From positions 26,469 through 90,468 of the forward strand of contig JAUNIX010000010.1 in the NCBI GenBank assembly GCA_030523275.1: a stretch of 64,000 nt of DNA. Reading direction: 5' to 3'. This DNA comes from Lachnospiraceae bacterium (GTDB lineage: Bacteria; Bacillota; Clostridia; Lachnospirales; Lachnospiraceae). Each line of letters begins with the position of its first letter. Positions within the stretch are counted from its first letter, which is position 1. The notes below the pieces were generated by a model, which saw only the letters and a list, made by a program, of their open reading frames with translations, was not told the DNA's origin and ran no database searches. A program made the position numbers and the translations under genes. Positions 9,346 to 17,919 of the stretch are shown here, piece by piece.

Positions 9346-10833
9346 TTAAATTCCTAAAATCTTTTTCACTTCTGCAAGCATTTGATCTTTTTCACAAACA
9401 GTATCATGTAAAACTGGTGCAGTACGAATTTCTTCAATCGCATCAGGCACTGTTGTTTTAGAAATCTTGCTCAACTCGTCAACCAATTCAAAATCAGTCT
9501 TGCTGTCATATGCTGGATCGATTGCATTCATAACACTTCTTGTAAACTTAAATGGGCTTGCAGTAGAAGCGATAACCGTTGGTGTTTTATCACCAGTTTC
9601 TTTTACATAATTTTGATAACCGTTAGCAGCAACCGCAGTATGGGTATCCATCACATAGCCAGTTTCTTCATATAAGTTTTTGATTGCCTGAGCCGTTCCT
9701 TCTTCTGTTGTATATTCGCCAACAAAATCACTGAGATTTGCTTTCATCTCATCTGTAATCGTGTATTTTCCATCCGTTGCCAAAGCCTGCATTAACTCTG
9801 CACATTTCTCAGCACTGTCACCTGCAATCTTATGGATCAAACGTTCTAAGTTGCTGGAAATTAAAATATCCATAGATGGAGATGAAGTCAAAATAAATTC
9901 TCTGTTCTTGTCATATGTACCTGTTTGGAAGAAATCAAATAATACTTTGTTTTCATTAGAAGCACACACGAGAGTCTTGATTGGAAGACCCATCTGTTTT
10001 GCGTAGTATGCAGCTAAAATATTACCAAAGTTACCAGTTGGTACCACTACGTTCATTGGCTCCCCTTCTGCAATCACCTGATCGGATACTAATTTTGCAT
10101 AAGAATATACATAATATACGATCTGTGGAACAAGACGTCCAATATTGATAGAGTTTGCGGATGAGAACTGATAGCCTGCTGCATCCATCTCTTTTGCTAA
10201 TTCAGAATCAGAAAACATCTTTTTCACGCCTGTCTGCGCATCATCAAAGTTTCCTTTGATTCCGATTACATAAGTATTATCACCCTTTTGTGTTACCATC
10301 TGTTTTTCCTGAATTGGGCTGACACCATCTTTTGGATAGAAAACAATAATTTTTGTTCCTGGAACATTTGCAAAACCTGCTAATGCAGCTTTTCCAGTAT
10401 CACCAGAGGTTGCAGTTAAAATAACGATTTCATTTTTAACGTTATTTTTCTTAGCAGCAGTTACTAATAAATATGGCAAAATTGAAAGTGCCATATCTTT
10501 AAATGCGATTGTAGAACCATGGAATAACTGAATATGATAAGCGTCTCCTGCTTTTACAATTGGCACAATTTCTTTTGTATCAAACTTATCATCGTATGCA
10601 TGTTCAATACAATACTTTAATTCTTCTTCTGTGAAGTCTGTCAAAAACTGCTTCATAACTACATATGCAGTCTGCTGATAATTCATCTTTGTAAGTTCTT
10701 TTATACTAACATCAAGTTTTGGAATTTCTGTTGGCACAAATAATCCACTGTTGTTTGCCAATCCTTTTAAAATTGCCTGAGAAGCAGTCGCTGTTTCATG
10801 ATCATTTCTTGTACTTCTATAAATCAAATCCAT
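9346..10833 (-). CDS. thrC: Threonine synthase
   Basis: A PLP enzyme that converts O-phosphohomoserine to threonine. The PLP lysine is in HGSTIAFKDMALS (Lys112 from the chosen start) and the phosphate-binding loop TATSGDTGKAAL follows. The N-terminal segment YRSTRNDHETATASQAILKG is typical of this enzyme. I prefer the ATG at 10833 (MDLIYRST) over 10842 because AAAGG directly abuts the upstream ATG and is better spaced for the inner one. Full length is about 495 residues. It appears monocistronic, and no T-box leader is visible upstream. Confidence 0.95.
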   Translation of the reverse strand: MDLIYRSTRNDHETATASQAILKGLANNSGLFVPTEIPKLDVSIKELTKMNYQQTAYVVMKQFLTDFTEEELKYCIEHAYDDKFDTKEIVPIVKAGDAYHIQLFHGSTIAFKDMALSILPYLLVTAAKKNNVKNEIVILTATSGDTGKAALAGFANVPGTKIIVFYPKDGVSPIQEKQMVTQKGDNTYVIGIKGNFDDAQTGVKKMFSDSELAKEMDAAGYQFSSANSINIGRLVPQIVYYVYSYAKLVSDQVIAEGEPMNVVVPTGNFGNILAAYYAKQMGLPIKTLVCASNENKVLFDFFQTGTYDKNREFILTSSPSMDILISSNLERLIHKIAGDSAEKCAELMQALATDGKYTITDEMKANLSDFVGEYTTEEGTAQAIKNLYEETGYVMDTHTAVAANGYQNYVKETGDKTPTVIASTASPFKFTRSVMNAIDPAYDSKTDFELVDELSKISKTTVPDAIEEIRTAPVLHDTVCEKDQMLAEVKKILGI

Positions 10834-10985
10834 TTTTTCCATCCTTTTCTATATTTATATTTGATTGCTCATTTACAGATTAGTATAGCACAACCTCTTT
10901 TTTTCTGTCTATGCATTTTTCGCCAAATATTTGACATGATTTTTCTATATTTTCGGATTTCTTCGACAAATATCCTATATGACTG

Positions 10986-12224
10986 TCATGATTTCTTTTT
11001 CTCTGAATGGCGACCTGCCATATGTTTGATCTCACTATCTAAGAAACTGGCACGTTTAATCGCATCATTTCCATATTTATTGCGAATTGAATCAATGGCT
11101 TTATCCATATTTTCAAGTTTCTGCTTTTTCTGGTAATCAAATAACCCTAACTGATACGATTCTTCTGTAATATTAGTTGCTCTGACTCCAAACAATCTGA
11201 TTGGTTCCCCTTTCCATACTTCATCTAATAATTCAACGGCCGCCTGATAAATATCATTTGTAATATCTGTGGCAGTCAGCAACGTTTTTTGATGAGAGTA
11301 TTTGCGAAAGGTACTCGTCTTTAATTCAATACAGATGCACTCTGCTTTTACATGATCATAACGCAAACGCGCCGCCACATTTTCGGATAACGACAACAAA
11401 AACTTACATCCTTCTTCTCTATCTGTCACATCATGGGATGTTGTAGTGCTATTGCCATATCCTTTGTTTAATACCTGTTCTTCTTCTACGGGAGAATCAT
11501 CCAGTCCATTTGCATAATTATGAATCAACTGTCCATGTTTGCTGCCCATATGATATTGCAACAGTTCTAAATCAAACTGAGCCAATTCACCGATTGTATG
11601 AATTCCCATTTTTTCTAACTTTTTATATGTAGAACGGCCGACAAAGAACAAGTTTTTTACAGGCAGAGGCCACATTTTTTGCTCGATTTCATGATAAAAC
11701 AACGTATGGACTTTATCTGGTTTTTCGAAATCACTTGCCATTTTGGCTAACAATTTATTGGGTGCTACTCCGACATTGACTGTAAAACCAAGTTTATCTT
11801 TGATTTTATCTTTCAACTCATAGGCTGTCTCCACCGGTTCTCCAAACAAGCCGATTGTTTCCGTCATATCTAGAAAACATTCATCAACACTATATTTCTC
11901 AATCACCGGTGTATAAGTATCAAATTCTTTTCGCATCGCTTTTGAATATCGTTCATATAAATCATGATGAGGCGGACAGACAACTAACTGCGGACATTTG
12001 ATCAATGCATCACGGATTGGTTCTGCTGTGTGAATTCCAAACTTCTTAGCAGGAATTGATTTCGCTAACACAATCCCATGTCGCGTCTTTTGATTTCCAC
12101 CAACAATCGAAGGAATATCGCGCAAATCAACCGTATCCTGATGTGTTTTTAGACGCTCTACCGCCTCCCATGATAAATAAGCAGAATTTACATCTATGTG
12201 ATAAATCAATCTATCTTGTCCCAT
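10986..12224 (-). CDS. dinB: DNA polymerase IV (Y family)
   Basis: A translesion polymerase, 412 residues from the chosen start. Catalytic segments: YHIDVNSAYLSWEAV (first Asp, near the start) and KYSVDECFLDMTE (the Asp-Glu pair, about residues 115-127). A helix-hairpin-helix segment, MGIHTIGELAQFDLELL, lies near 207. I use the ATG at 12224 because GGAGG lies 8 bases upstream. An ATG at 12251 has no such site. The N-terminus has SAYLSWEAV where E. coli DinB has a Phe-type steric gate, which is normal for the Firmicute branch. It stands alone, and no LexA box was recognised upstream. Confidence 0.93.
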   Translation of the reverse strand: MGQDRLIYHIDVNSAYLSWEAVERLKTHQDTVDLRDIPSIVGGNQKTRHGIVLAKSIPAKKFGIHTAEPIRDALIKCPQLVVCPPHHDLYERYSKAMRKEFDTYTPVIEKYSVDECFLDMTETIGLFGEPVETAYELKDKIKDKLGFTVNVGVAPNKLLAKMASDFEKPDKVHTLFYHEIEQKMWPLPVKNLFFVGRSTYKKLEKMGIHTIGELAQFDLELLQYHMGSKHGQLIHNYANGLDDSPVEEEQVLNKGYGNSTTTSHDVTDREEGCKFLLSLSENVAARLRYDHVKAECICIELKTSTFRKYSHQKTLLTATDITNDIYQAAVELLDEVWKGEPIRLFGVRATNITEESYQLGLFDYQKKQKLENMDKAIDSIRNKYGNDAIKRASFLDSEIKHMAGRHSEKKKS

Positions 12225-12327
12225 AACATTCCTCCATGCTCTTACTATCATAAATCTGAAATTTTGGTTTCCATATCCTATTTTTTATGGCATAATCATT
12301 ATATCAAATGGAAAGGAAAACGATAAT

Positions 12328-12714
12328 ATGATTGATTTCGAAAACAAAAAAATTTTTAAATTATCCCCCGCCAAAGACCGAGAAGTAAATAAACATATCA
12401 CACCAATTATTGAACCAATTTTAGCAGATGGAGAAAAAATTATTCGTGTTTTTTCTTCAATCCGTGATTTCGTAGTCTTCACAGACAAACGTATTATTTC
12501 TGTCAACACACAAGGAATTACCGGTGCCAAAAAAGATTTTACTTCTATGCCTTACAGTCGAATTCAGGTATATTCGGTGGAAACAGCCGGAACGCTCGAT
12601 ATCGAATCCGAACTTCAGTTATACTTTAGCAGTATTGGCATGATTACATTTGAATTTAGCAGAGGCAGTGATATCCGTGAAATTGCGAGAATTATTTCTA
12701 ATGCAGTGTTGTAA
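12328..12714 (+). CDS. PH domain-containing protein (bacterial PH, YdjM/bPH type)
   Basis: A 128-residue protein that is almost entirely one bacterial pleckstrin-homology-like domain: VFTDKRIISVNTQGITGAKKDFTSMPYSRIQVYSVETAGTLDIESELQLY is the conserved strand pattern (bPH_1, PF08000). No signal peptide or membrane segment is present. It stands alone on the plus strand, divergent from dinB, and is followed by a clear terminator. Proteins of this type are widespread in Firmicutes and have no established function. Confidence 0.85.
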   Translation: MIDFENKKIFKLSPAKDREVNKHITPIIEPILADGEKIIRVFSSIRDFVVFTDKRIISVNTQGITGAKKDFTSMPYSRIQVYSVETAGTLDIESELQLYFSSIGMITFEFSRGSDIREIARIISNAVL

Positions 12715-12743
12715 GATTACATTATGATAAAAAGCTTATATTT

Positions 12744-12784
12744 AAAAATGCAGCTACCCAATCAATTAGGTAACTGCATTTTTG
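12744..12784 (+). terminator. Terminator of the PH-domain gene
   Basis: AAAAATGCAG(C)TACC pairs with GGTA(A)CTGCATTTTT. The stem is about 14 bp and the T tract overlaps its 3' arm. Confidence 0.85.
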
Positions 12785-12856
12785 TTCATTCGTTATCTTG
12801 AACTCATTGTATTTCTATTTATTTACATTTTTTATATTATATGTAATATAAATAAT

Positions 12857-12886
12857 TTGATATAATTACAATTAAAATAATATATT
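12857..12886 (+). promoter_or_regulatory. Promoter of the small toxin gene
   Basis: TTGATA at 12857 and TATATT at 12881, 18 bp apart, in an AT-rich stretch. The start would fall near 12893, giving a leader of about 57 nt before the toxin ATG. Confidence 0.55.
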
Positions 12887-12909
12887 TACCCTGACAGCTG
12901 GGAGGGCGT

Positions 12910-12947
12910 GCATATCATCCGTCTGAGTCTTGACAGGGGGATGATGC
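12910..12947 (+). promoter_or_regulatory. Leader hairpin covering the toxin ribosome site
   Basis: GCATATCATCC (12910-12920) can pair with GGATGATGC (12939-12947), leaving a 2-nt bulge. The 3' arm includes the end of the AGGGGG ribosome site. Translation of the toxin would therefore be low in the full-length RNA, as is common for type I toxins. Confidence 0.55.
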
Positions 12948-12949
12948 TT

Positions 12950-13030
12950 ATGAGTACATATGAAGAATTCATGGTTATTCTAACAATTGCTCTTTTAATC
13001 GTTGCAATTTTAAATTTGAAAAATAAGTAA
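12950..13030 (+). CDS. Putative holin-like type I toxin, 26 residues
   Basis: A short ORF with start MSTYEEFMVILTIALLIVAI and charged tail NLKNK. The order is: short polar start with STYE, one hydrophobic helix (about residues 8-22), basic end. That is the pattern of the holin-like toxin family (PF16935, MSTYE... peptides of Firmicutes). AGGGGG lies 9 bases upstream of the ATG at 12950, and an in-frame ATG at 12941 abuts it. Downstream are two hairpins, and a convergent promoter drives an antisense RNA. Expected role: inner-membrane disruption when the antisense RNA is lost. Confidence 0.75.
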   Translation: MSTYEEFMVILTIALLIVAILNLKNK

Positions 13031-13119
13031 GCCGCCCTGTTTCTGGAAAAATAGGCGACTTACAATTCTAACTATTTTACCGGACGGATAGGTGTGCTCT
13101 ATCTTCCGGCTGTCTTGTT
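13018..13119 (-). ncRNA. Predicted antisense antitoxin RNA
   Basis: From the minus-strand promoter at 13126-13154 a transcript would start near 13119. It would fold one hairpin (CCGGAAGATAG / CTATCCGTCCGG, 13080-13109) and end at GTAAGTCGCC...GGCGGCTTAC (13027-13063), followed by TTATTTTT. The RNA, about 100 nt, is complementary to the 3' end of the toxin mRNA. This is the arrangement of type I pairs such as TxpA/RatA. It is inferred from promoter, hairpins and context, not by homology. Confidence 0.55.
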
Positions 13120-13125
13120 AAATAT

Positions 13126-13154
13126 ATTATATTGTATATATTTAAAAACGTCAA
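13126..13154 (-). promoter_or_regulatory. Promoter of the antisense RNA
   Basis: On the minus strand TTGACG and TATAAT are separated by 17 bp, a near-consensus sigma-A promoter pointing into the 3' end of the toxin gene. No ORF of any size follows it before the convergent toxin. Confidence 0.65.
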
Positions 13155-13173
13155 TTAAAAAATACAAAGATTT

Positions 13174-14097
13174 CTATGGCAGTATATGCCCAGCACTCAA
13201 GTATAACTCATACCATTCCTGTCTGGTCAATGCGATCTCGCTTCCACTGATAATCTCTTTCATTCGCTTTGTATTTGTCGTTCCGGCAATCATCTGAATA
13301 CTTGCTGGATGACGTAAAATCCAAGCGGTTGCAATAGCTGTCGGTGTCACTTCATATTTCTTAGCAAATTCCTCCAGTTTTTGATTTAATTCAGGAAATT
13401 TCTCTTCATTACCAACAAATACACCTTCAAAAAAGCCATACTGAAATGGTGACCATGCCTGAATGGTCATATCATGTAACCGACAATAATCTAACACGCT
13501 GTCATCACGATCAAGCGCACCATCGGTCAACATGTTACATTCCATGCCACTGGCGATCATGTTGGAAAATGGTATACTAAGTTGCAACTGATTGACTAAA
13601 AGATCTTGTTTTACATATTTTTTCAACAATTCTACCTGCATTGGACGATGATTGGATACCCCAAAATATTTTACTTTTCCTGATTGTTCCAATTGGTCAA
13701 ATGCCTCTGCGACTTCCTCTGGTTCTACCAACGCATCTGGACGATGAAGGACCAACACATCCAGATAATCTGTATCCAATCGTTTTAAAATTCCATCTAC
13801 AGACTTTACAATATATTCTTTTGAAAAATCATACATCACTCCTGGTACGATTCCACATTTTGACTGCAAGATAACGTCCTCACGTTGAAATCCTGTTTGT
13901 TGAAACGCTTTCGCAAAAACAGTCTCACATTCACCACCGCCATAAATATCTGCATGATCAAAGAAATTTAAGCCATTTTCGATACAAGTACTGATATGAG
14001 ATACCAGTTTTTCTGATTCCATATCATTGATTCTCATACATCCGACAGCAATTTTCGGTACAAATAAATCACTGGTTCCTAATCGTATTTTCTTCAT
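13174..14097 (-). CDS. Aldo/keto reductase
   Basis: A NADPH-type aldo/keto reductase of about 307 residues. Catalytic tetrad segments are visible: NFFDHADIYGGGE (Asp and Tyr), LQSKCG (Lys) and LVLHRPD (His). The C-terminal cofactor part is MIAGTTNTKRM. I prefer the ATG at 14097 (MKKIRLGTSD) because AGGTGG is spaced 7 bases upstream. A GTG at 14109 is the longer alternative. It lies 32 bp downstream of treC with no terminator between them, so it may be read from the trehalose operon. Its substrate is unknown (YdhF/YeaE-like branch). Confidence 0.9.
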   Translation of the reverse strand: MKKIRLGTSDLFVPKIAVGCMRINDMESEKLVSHISTCIENGLNFFDHADIYGGGECETVFAKAFQQTGFQREDVILQSKCGIVPGVMYDFSKEYIVKSVDGILKRLDTDYLDVLVLHRPDALVEPEEVAEAFDQLEQSGKVKYFGVSNHRPMQVELLKKYVKQDLLVNQLQLSIPFSNMIASGMECNMLTDGALDRDDSVLDYCRLHDMTIQAWSPFQYGFFEGVFVGNEEKFPELNQKLEEFAKKYEVTPTAIATAWILRHPASIQMIAGTTNTKRMKEIISGSEIALTRQEWYELYLSAGHILP

Positions 14098-14129
14098 TTT
14101 TGCCACCACCTGTTAAACTTATCCTTTTT

Positions 14130-15773
14130 TCACAAGACCTTACAAATCATACTTTCGTATGGTCTTAATATTATTTGTTTCTTATTATATATGATATCTT
14201 CATAATTTCCAAGTAACCGCTGACAGTTATTACCTACAATGGATGCGTCTATATTTGTCTCCCCGTCCCTCAGATGATTGATGACTATAATCGTTTCACC
14301 ATCAAATTCACGCTTATATAGGAAAAGATCTTCGCGTTCATGAAAGAGAAAAGTGATGTTTCCTTCACTGATTGCACGCTCCTTTTTACGAATCTGAATG
14401 AGTTTTTTATAATAATTGAGAATAGAATCCGAATCAGAGTTCTCGGTTTTCACATTGATATACGTATAATTATCTGGAATGGAAATCCACGGTTTCGTAT
14501 TTGAAAATCCCGCATAGGTTGTATCATCCCACTGCATCGGCGTTCTTCCATTGTCTCTCGAACGCTCCCCTAATATCTGCATCGCTTCGGCATCCGTTTT
14601 CCCATTTTTTCGCATGATCTCATAATAATTTAAGCTTTCCACATCACGATATTGCTCTAATCGCTGATAATAAGCATTGGTCATACCAAGTTCCTCTCCC
14701 TGATAAATATACGGTGTTCCACGAAGCATATGTGTACAAGTTGCTAACATCTTGGCAGATTCTTTCCAATACTTTTTATCATCACCAAAACGAGAAACTG
14801 CTCTTGGCTGATCGTGATTACACCAAAATGTTGCCTCCCAGCTGCCATTTTTCTGCAATTCCAATTGCCAGTCAGTAAAAAGAGTTTTTAATTGTCGATA
14901 ATCCGGTTTTTGAATTTCCCATTTATTTCCATTCTTGTAATCTACTTTTAGATGATGGAAATGAAATACCATTGACAATTCTTTTTCATTTGGATTTGAA
15001 TAGCGAATACAATTTTCCAGTGATGTCGATGACATCTCGCCAACTGTAACCATATCCTCAATCCCTGTGTCTGTAACCAACTCATGGAGATACTCATGAA
15101 CATGTGGTCCATCTGTGTAATACCTTCTGCCATCTCCAATTTCATCATCCTCAAATACTTCTGGTTTTGAAATCAAATTTACAACATCAAACCGAAATCC
15201 TTTGACCCCCTTCTTTTTCCAAAAACGAATGACATTTTTTAATTCTTCTCGCACCTCTTTATTATCCCAGTTTAAATCTGCCTGAGTCTTGTCAAATAGA
15301 TGCAAATACCATTTCCCCAGTTTTGGAACATACTCCCATGCACTGCCACCAAACTTTGATTGCCAGTTTGTCGGGGGCTGGTCTGGATTACCATCTTTAA
15401 AAAGATAGTAATCCATGTATTTTTGCTCCCCATTTAGTGCTCGTTGGAACCATTCGTGACTCGTTGAGGTATGATTAAATACCATATCAAACATCAACCC
15501 AATCCCACGTTTATCAGCCTCTTCAATCAGCAATTCTACCTCTGACATTGTGCCAAATACCGGATCAATGTCCTTATAATCAGCAATATCATAACCGTTA
15601 TCATTTAGAGGAGAGACAAAAAATGGGGTCATCCATATGTAATCCACTCCCAAATCTTTTAAATAATCCAATCTCTGAATCGTTCCTTTGATGTCGCCAA
15701 ATCCATCGCCATTCGAATCCTGAAAAGATTTTGTATAAATTTGATATATTACACTGTTCTTAAAATCGTTCAA
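14130..15773 (-). CDS. treC: Alpha,alpha-phosphotrehalase (trehalose-6-phosphate hydrolase, GH13)
   Basis: A 547-residue GH13 enzyme that splits trehalose-6-phosphate into glucose and glucose-6-phosphate in the cytoplasm. GH13 sites visible: FDMVFNHTS (region I, near 94), GFRFDVVNLI (nucleophile Asp, near 198), VGEMSS (acid Glu, near 246) and NHDQPR (Asp, near 320). The segment DEIGDGRRYYTDGPHVHEYL is typical of TreC rather than oligo-1,6-glucosidase. It lies 12 bp downstream of the trehalose PTS gene, with the repressor gene divergent, which supports the substrate call. Confidence 0.93.
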   Translation of the reverse strand: MNDFKNSVIYQIYTKSFQDSNGDGFGDIKGTIQRLDYLKDLGVDYIWMTPFFVSPLNDNGYDIADYKDIDPVFGTMSEVELLIEEADKRGIGLMFDMVFNHTSTSHEWFQRALNGEQKYMDYYLFKDGNPDQPPTNWQSKFGGSAWEYVPKLGKWYLHLFDKTQADLNWDNKEVREELKNVIRFWKKKGVKGFRFDVVNLISKPEVFEDDEIGDGRRYYTDGPHVHEYLHELVTDTGIEDMVTVGEMSSTSLENCIRYSNPNEKELSMVFHFHHLKVDYKNGNKWEIQKPDYRQLKTLFTDWQLELQKNGSWEATFWCNHDQPRAVSRFGDDKKYWKESAKMLATCTHMLRGTPYIYQGEELGMTNAYYQRLEQYRDVESLNYYEIMRKNGKTDAEAMQILGERSRDNGRTPMQWDDTTYAGFSNTKPWISIPDNYTYINVKTENSDSDSILNYYKKLIQIRKKERAISEGNITFLFHEREDLFLYKREFDGETIIVINHLRDGETNIDASIVGNNCQRLLGNYEDIIYNKKQIILRPYESMICKVL

Positions 15774-15785
15774 ATGCCATTCCTC

Positions 15786-17708
15786 CTAGTCAAAACTGAT
15801 GATCTGTGTCTGTTTTTCCTTCGCCTTAATTCCTGTATTCATTTTGATATTTTTTGCATTTCCTTCTTCGGCAACAACTAAAACTGTCACATCACGGTAT
15901 CCGGCCTGTTTAATCTTATCTCGGTCAAATTTGATTAATGGATCGCCAGCTTTTACATAATCGCCCAATTTTACGAAATATTCAAATCCATCTCCCTGCA
16001 TGCTAACCGTATCTAAACCGACATGAATTAAAATCTGCATCCCATTTGCCAGTGACATTGCACATGCGTGTTTGGAATCCTCCATCAACGTTTCAATTTT
16101 TCCATTTGCCGGTGCATAAACGACATCACTTTCCGGTATGATTGCAAGTCCATCTCCCATGATTCCAGCAGAAAATACACCATCATTTACCTCTGACACT
16201 GGAATAACTTCTCCTGATAAAAATGCCTTTAATTCTGTTACCTCTTCATCCATCACTTCTGCGGTATTTTGTGTTGTTTCTAAAACCTCTATCTCATGAT
16301 TTAACTTTTTCTTACCAACAATGACTGTCAATACAAATGGAATCACAATCGCTGGTACCATCGCAATGGCAAATGTCAAAATAGAATCTGTATTGATGGA
16401 TAAGATTCCAGGAATTCCACCAACACCAATCGCATTGGCAACGGTTCCTGTAGATACACTGATGATGGCTGCACAGGCAGAACCGATCATTCCGCAAACA
16501 AATGGGAATGTATGTTTTAAATTGACACCAAAGATCGCCGGTTCTGTTACTCCAAGATAACAGGAAACACAGGCTGGAATATTGACTTCCTGAGCCTCAG
16601 CATCTTTTTTCTGTAAAAAAATCATTCCTAATACAGCGGAACCCTGAGCGATATTGGAAAGTGCGATCATCGGCCACAACATCGTTCCCTGATAGTCTGC
16701 GATCAACTGAAGATCGATGGCATTTGACATGTGATGAAGTCCGGTAATCACAAGTGGCGCATAGACAAAACCAAACACAGCTCCAAAAACAACTTTAAAT
16801 GATCCTGTGATACCTGCATATACCACTTTTGAGATTGCAGAACCAATTTTCCATCCAATCGGTCCGACAATAAAATGTGCTGCGACAACCGCTAAGACTA
16901 AACTACAAAATGGTACAACAATCATAGAAACAACTTGCGGGGTTATCTTGCGGAAAAATCTTTCCAAATATACCAGTACAAACGCTGCCATAATTGCCGG
17001 TAATACCTGAGACTGATATCCGATCATATTGATGTGGAAATATCCAAAATTCCAATATGGGATATCAGCAGCAGCTGTAGAACCTACAGAATAAGCATTT
17101 AGAAGCTGTCCGGAAACTAAAGTTAAACCAAGGACAATTCCTAACATCTGTGTCGTTCCCATTTTTCTTGTCACTGACCAGCAAATTCCAACCGGAAGCA
17201 TGTGGAAAATCGCTTCACCAATCAACCATAAAAAGCTGTCAATTCCCGCCCAAAATTGACTGATATCGCACAATGTCTTTGTTCCATTTTCGAAGAAATA
17301 CATGCTGTCAATACAATTTCGAAAACCTAAGATCAAACCACCGGTAATAATCGCCGGAATCAGAGGGGCAAAAATCTCTGCCAACGCTGCAATGGCTCTT
17401 TGCAATGCATTTTGATTTTGCTTTGCTGCATTTTTGACTGCATCTTTTGAAACCCCTTCAATACCAGCGACTGCTGTAAAATCATTGTAAAAATCAGACA
17501 CCGTATTTCCAATAATGACCTGGAATTGTCCGGCTTGTGTAAATGTTCCCTTTACAACTTTCATCTCCTCAATTTTTTCTACATCTGCTGCAGCCGGATC
17601 ATTTAATACAAATCTCATTCTTGTCACGCAATGTGTCACTGCTGCAATATTTTGTTTGCCACCTACCAAATCAAGCAATTGTTCTGCTTCTTTTGCATAC
17701 TTACCCAT
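15786..17708 (-). CDS. treB: PTS trehalose transporter, fused EIIBCA
   Basis: A 640-residue membrane permease that imports trehalose and phosphorylates it to trehalose-6-phosphate. The EIIB domain comes first with the phospho-Cys in AVTHCVTRMRF (about residue 27). EIIC follows with about ten membrane segments and GVTEPAIFGVNL (about 390). The protein ends in a Glc-type EIIA domain (about 490-640) with ILIHVGLDTV holding the phospho-His. Many TreB proteins lack EIIA and borrow it from glucose PTS, so this copy is self-sufficient. It heads treB-treC, and three operators lie upstream. Confidence 0.93.
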   Translation of the reverse strand: MGKYAKEAEQLLDLVGGKQNIAAVTHCVTRMRFVLNDPAAADVEKIEEMKVVKGTFTQAGQFQVIIGNTVSDFYNDFTAVAGIEGVSKDAVKNAAKQNQNALQRAIAALAEIFAPLIPAIITGGLILGFRNCIDSMYFFENGTKTLCDISQFWAGIDSFLWLIGEAIFHMLPVGICWSVTRKMGTTQMLGIVLGLTLVSGQLLNAYSVGSTAAADIPYWNFGYFHINMIGYQSQVLPAIMAAFVLVYLERFFRKITPQVVSMIVVPFCSLVLAVVAAHFIVGPIGWKIGSAISKVVYAGITGSFKVVFGAVFGFVYAPLVITGLHHMSNAIDLQLIADYQGTMLWPMIALSNIAQGSAVLGMIFLQKKDAEAQEVNIPACVSCYLGVTEPAIFGVNLKHTFPFVCGMIGSACAAIISVSTGTVANAIGVGGIPGILSINTDSILTFAIAMVPAIVIPFVLTVIVGKKKLNHEIEVLETTQNTAEVMDEEVTELKAFLSGEVIPVSEVNDGVFSAGIMGDGLAIIPESDVVYAPANGKIETLMEDSKHACAMSLANGMQILIHVGLDTVSMQGDGFEYFVKLGDYVKAGDPLIKFDRDKIKQAGYRDVTVLVVAEEGNAKNIKMNTGIKAKEKQTQIISFD

Positions 17709-17753
17709 TCTTTTCCTCCATTTTCTTTCATTATCAATTCTTTCGCACCAAAA

Positions 17754-17769
17754 ACTTGTTTAAACATGT
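17754..17769. promoter_or_regulatory. TreR-type operator 1
   Basis: ACTTGTTTAAACATGT, an imperfect copy of the 16-bp palindrome in operator 2, 45 bp upstream of the treB start. It would block treB transcription when TreR is bound. Confidence 0.75.
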
Positions 17770-17790
17770 TTTATGATTATGTTATATCAC

Positions 17791-17806
17791 ACTTGTTTAA
17801 ACAAGT
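17791..17806. promoter_or_regulatory. TreR-type operator 2 (perfect palindrome)
   Basis: ACTTGTTTAAACAAGT is a perfect 16-bp palindrome in the treB-treR intergenic region. GntR/UTRA regulators bind such sites, and the trehalose repressor is encoded next to it. Confidence 0.8.
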
Positions 17807-17878
17807 CAAGTATAAAAATACAAGTTTTTGTTTTTTGTTGATTTTTCAATGGTTATACACTATAATATACCACAGAAA

Positions 17879-17894
17879 ACTTGTTTAAACATCA
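17879..17894. promoter_or_regulatory. TreR-type operator 3 near the treR start
   Basis: ACTTGTTTAAACATCA, with 11 bases of the operator-2 core intact, 26 bp before the treR ATG. It suggests autoregulation of treR. Confidence 0.7.
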
Positions 17895-17919
17895 AATCAT
17901 TTAGAAAGGAATCAAAACG

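Noticed and set aside
10843..10985. T-box or threonine attenuator upstream of thrC
   Set aside because: No T-box sequence (AGGGUGGNACCGCG type) or Thr-rich leader peptide is visible in the gap.
16312..16560. ORFs on both strands within the treB gene
   Set aside because: They lie wholly inside a recognised EIIBCA gene, lack ribosome sites and have no recognisable domain.
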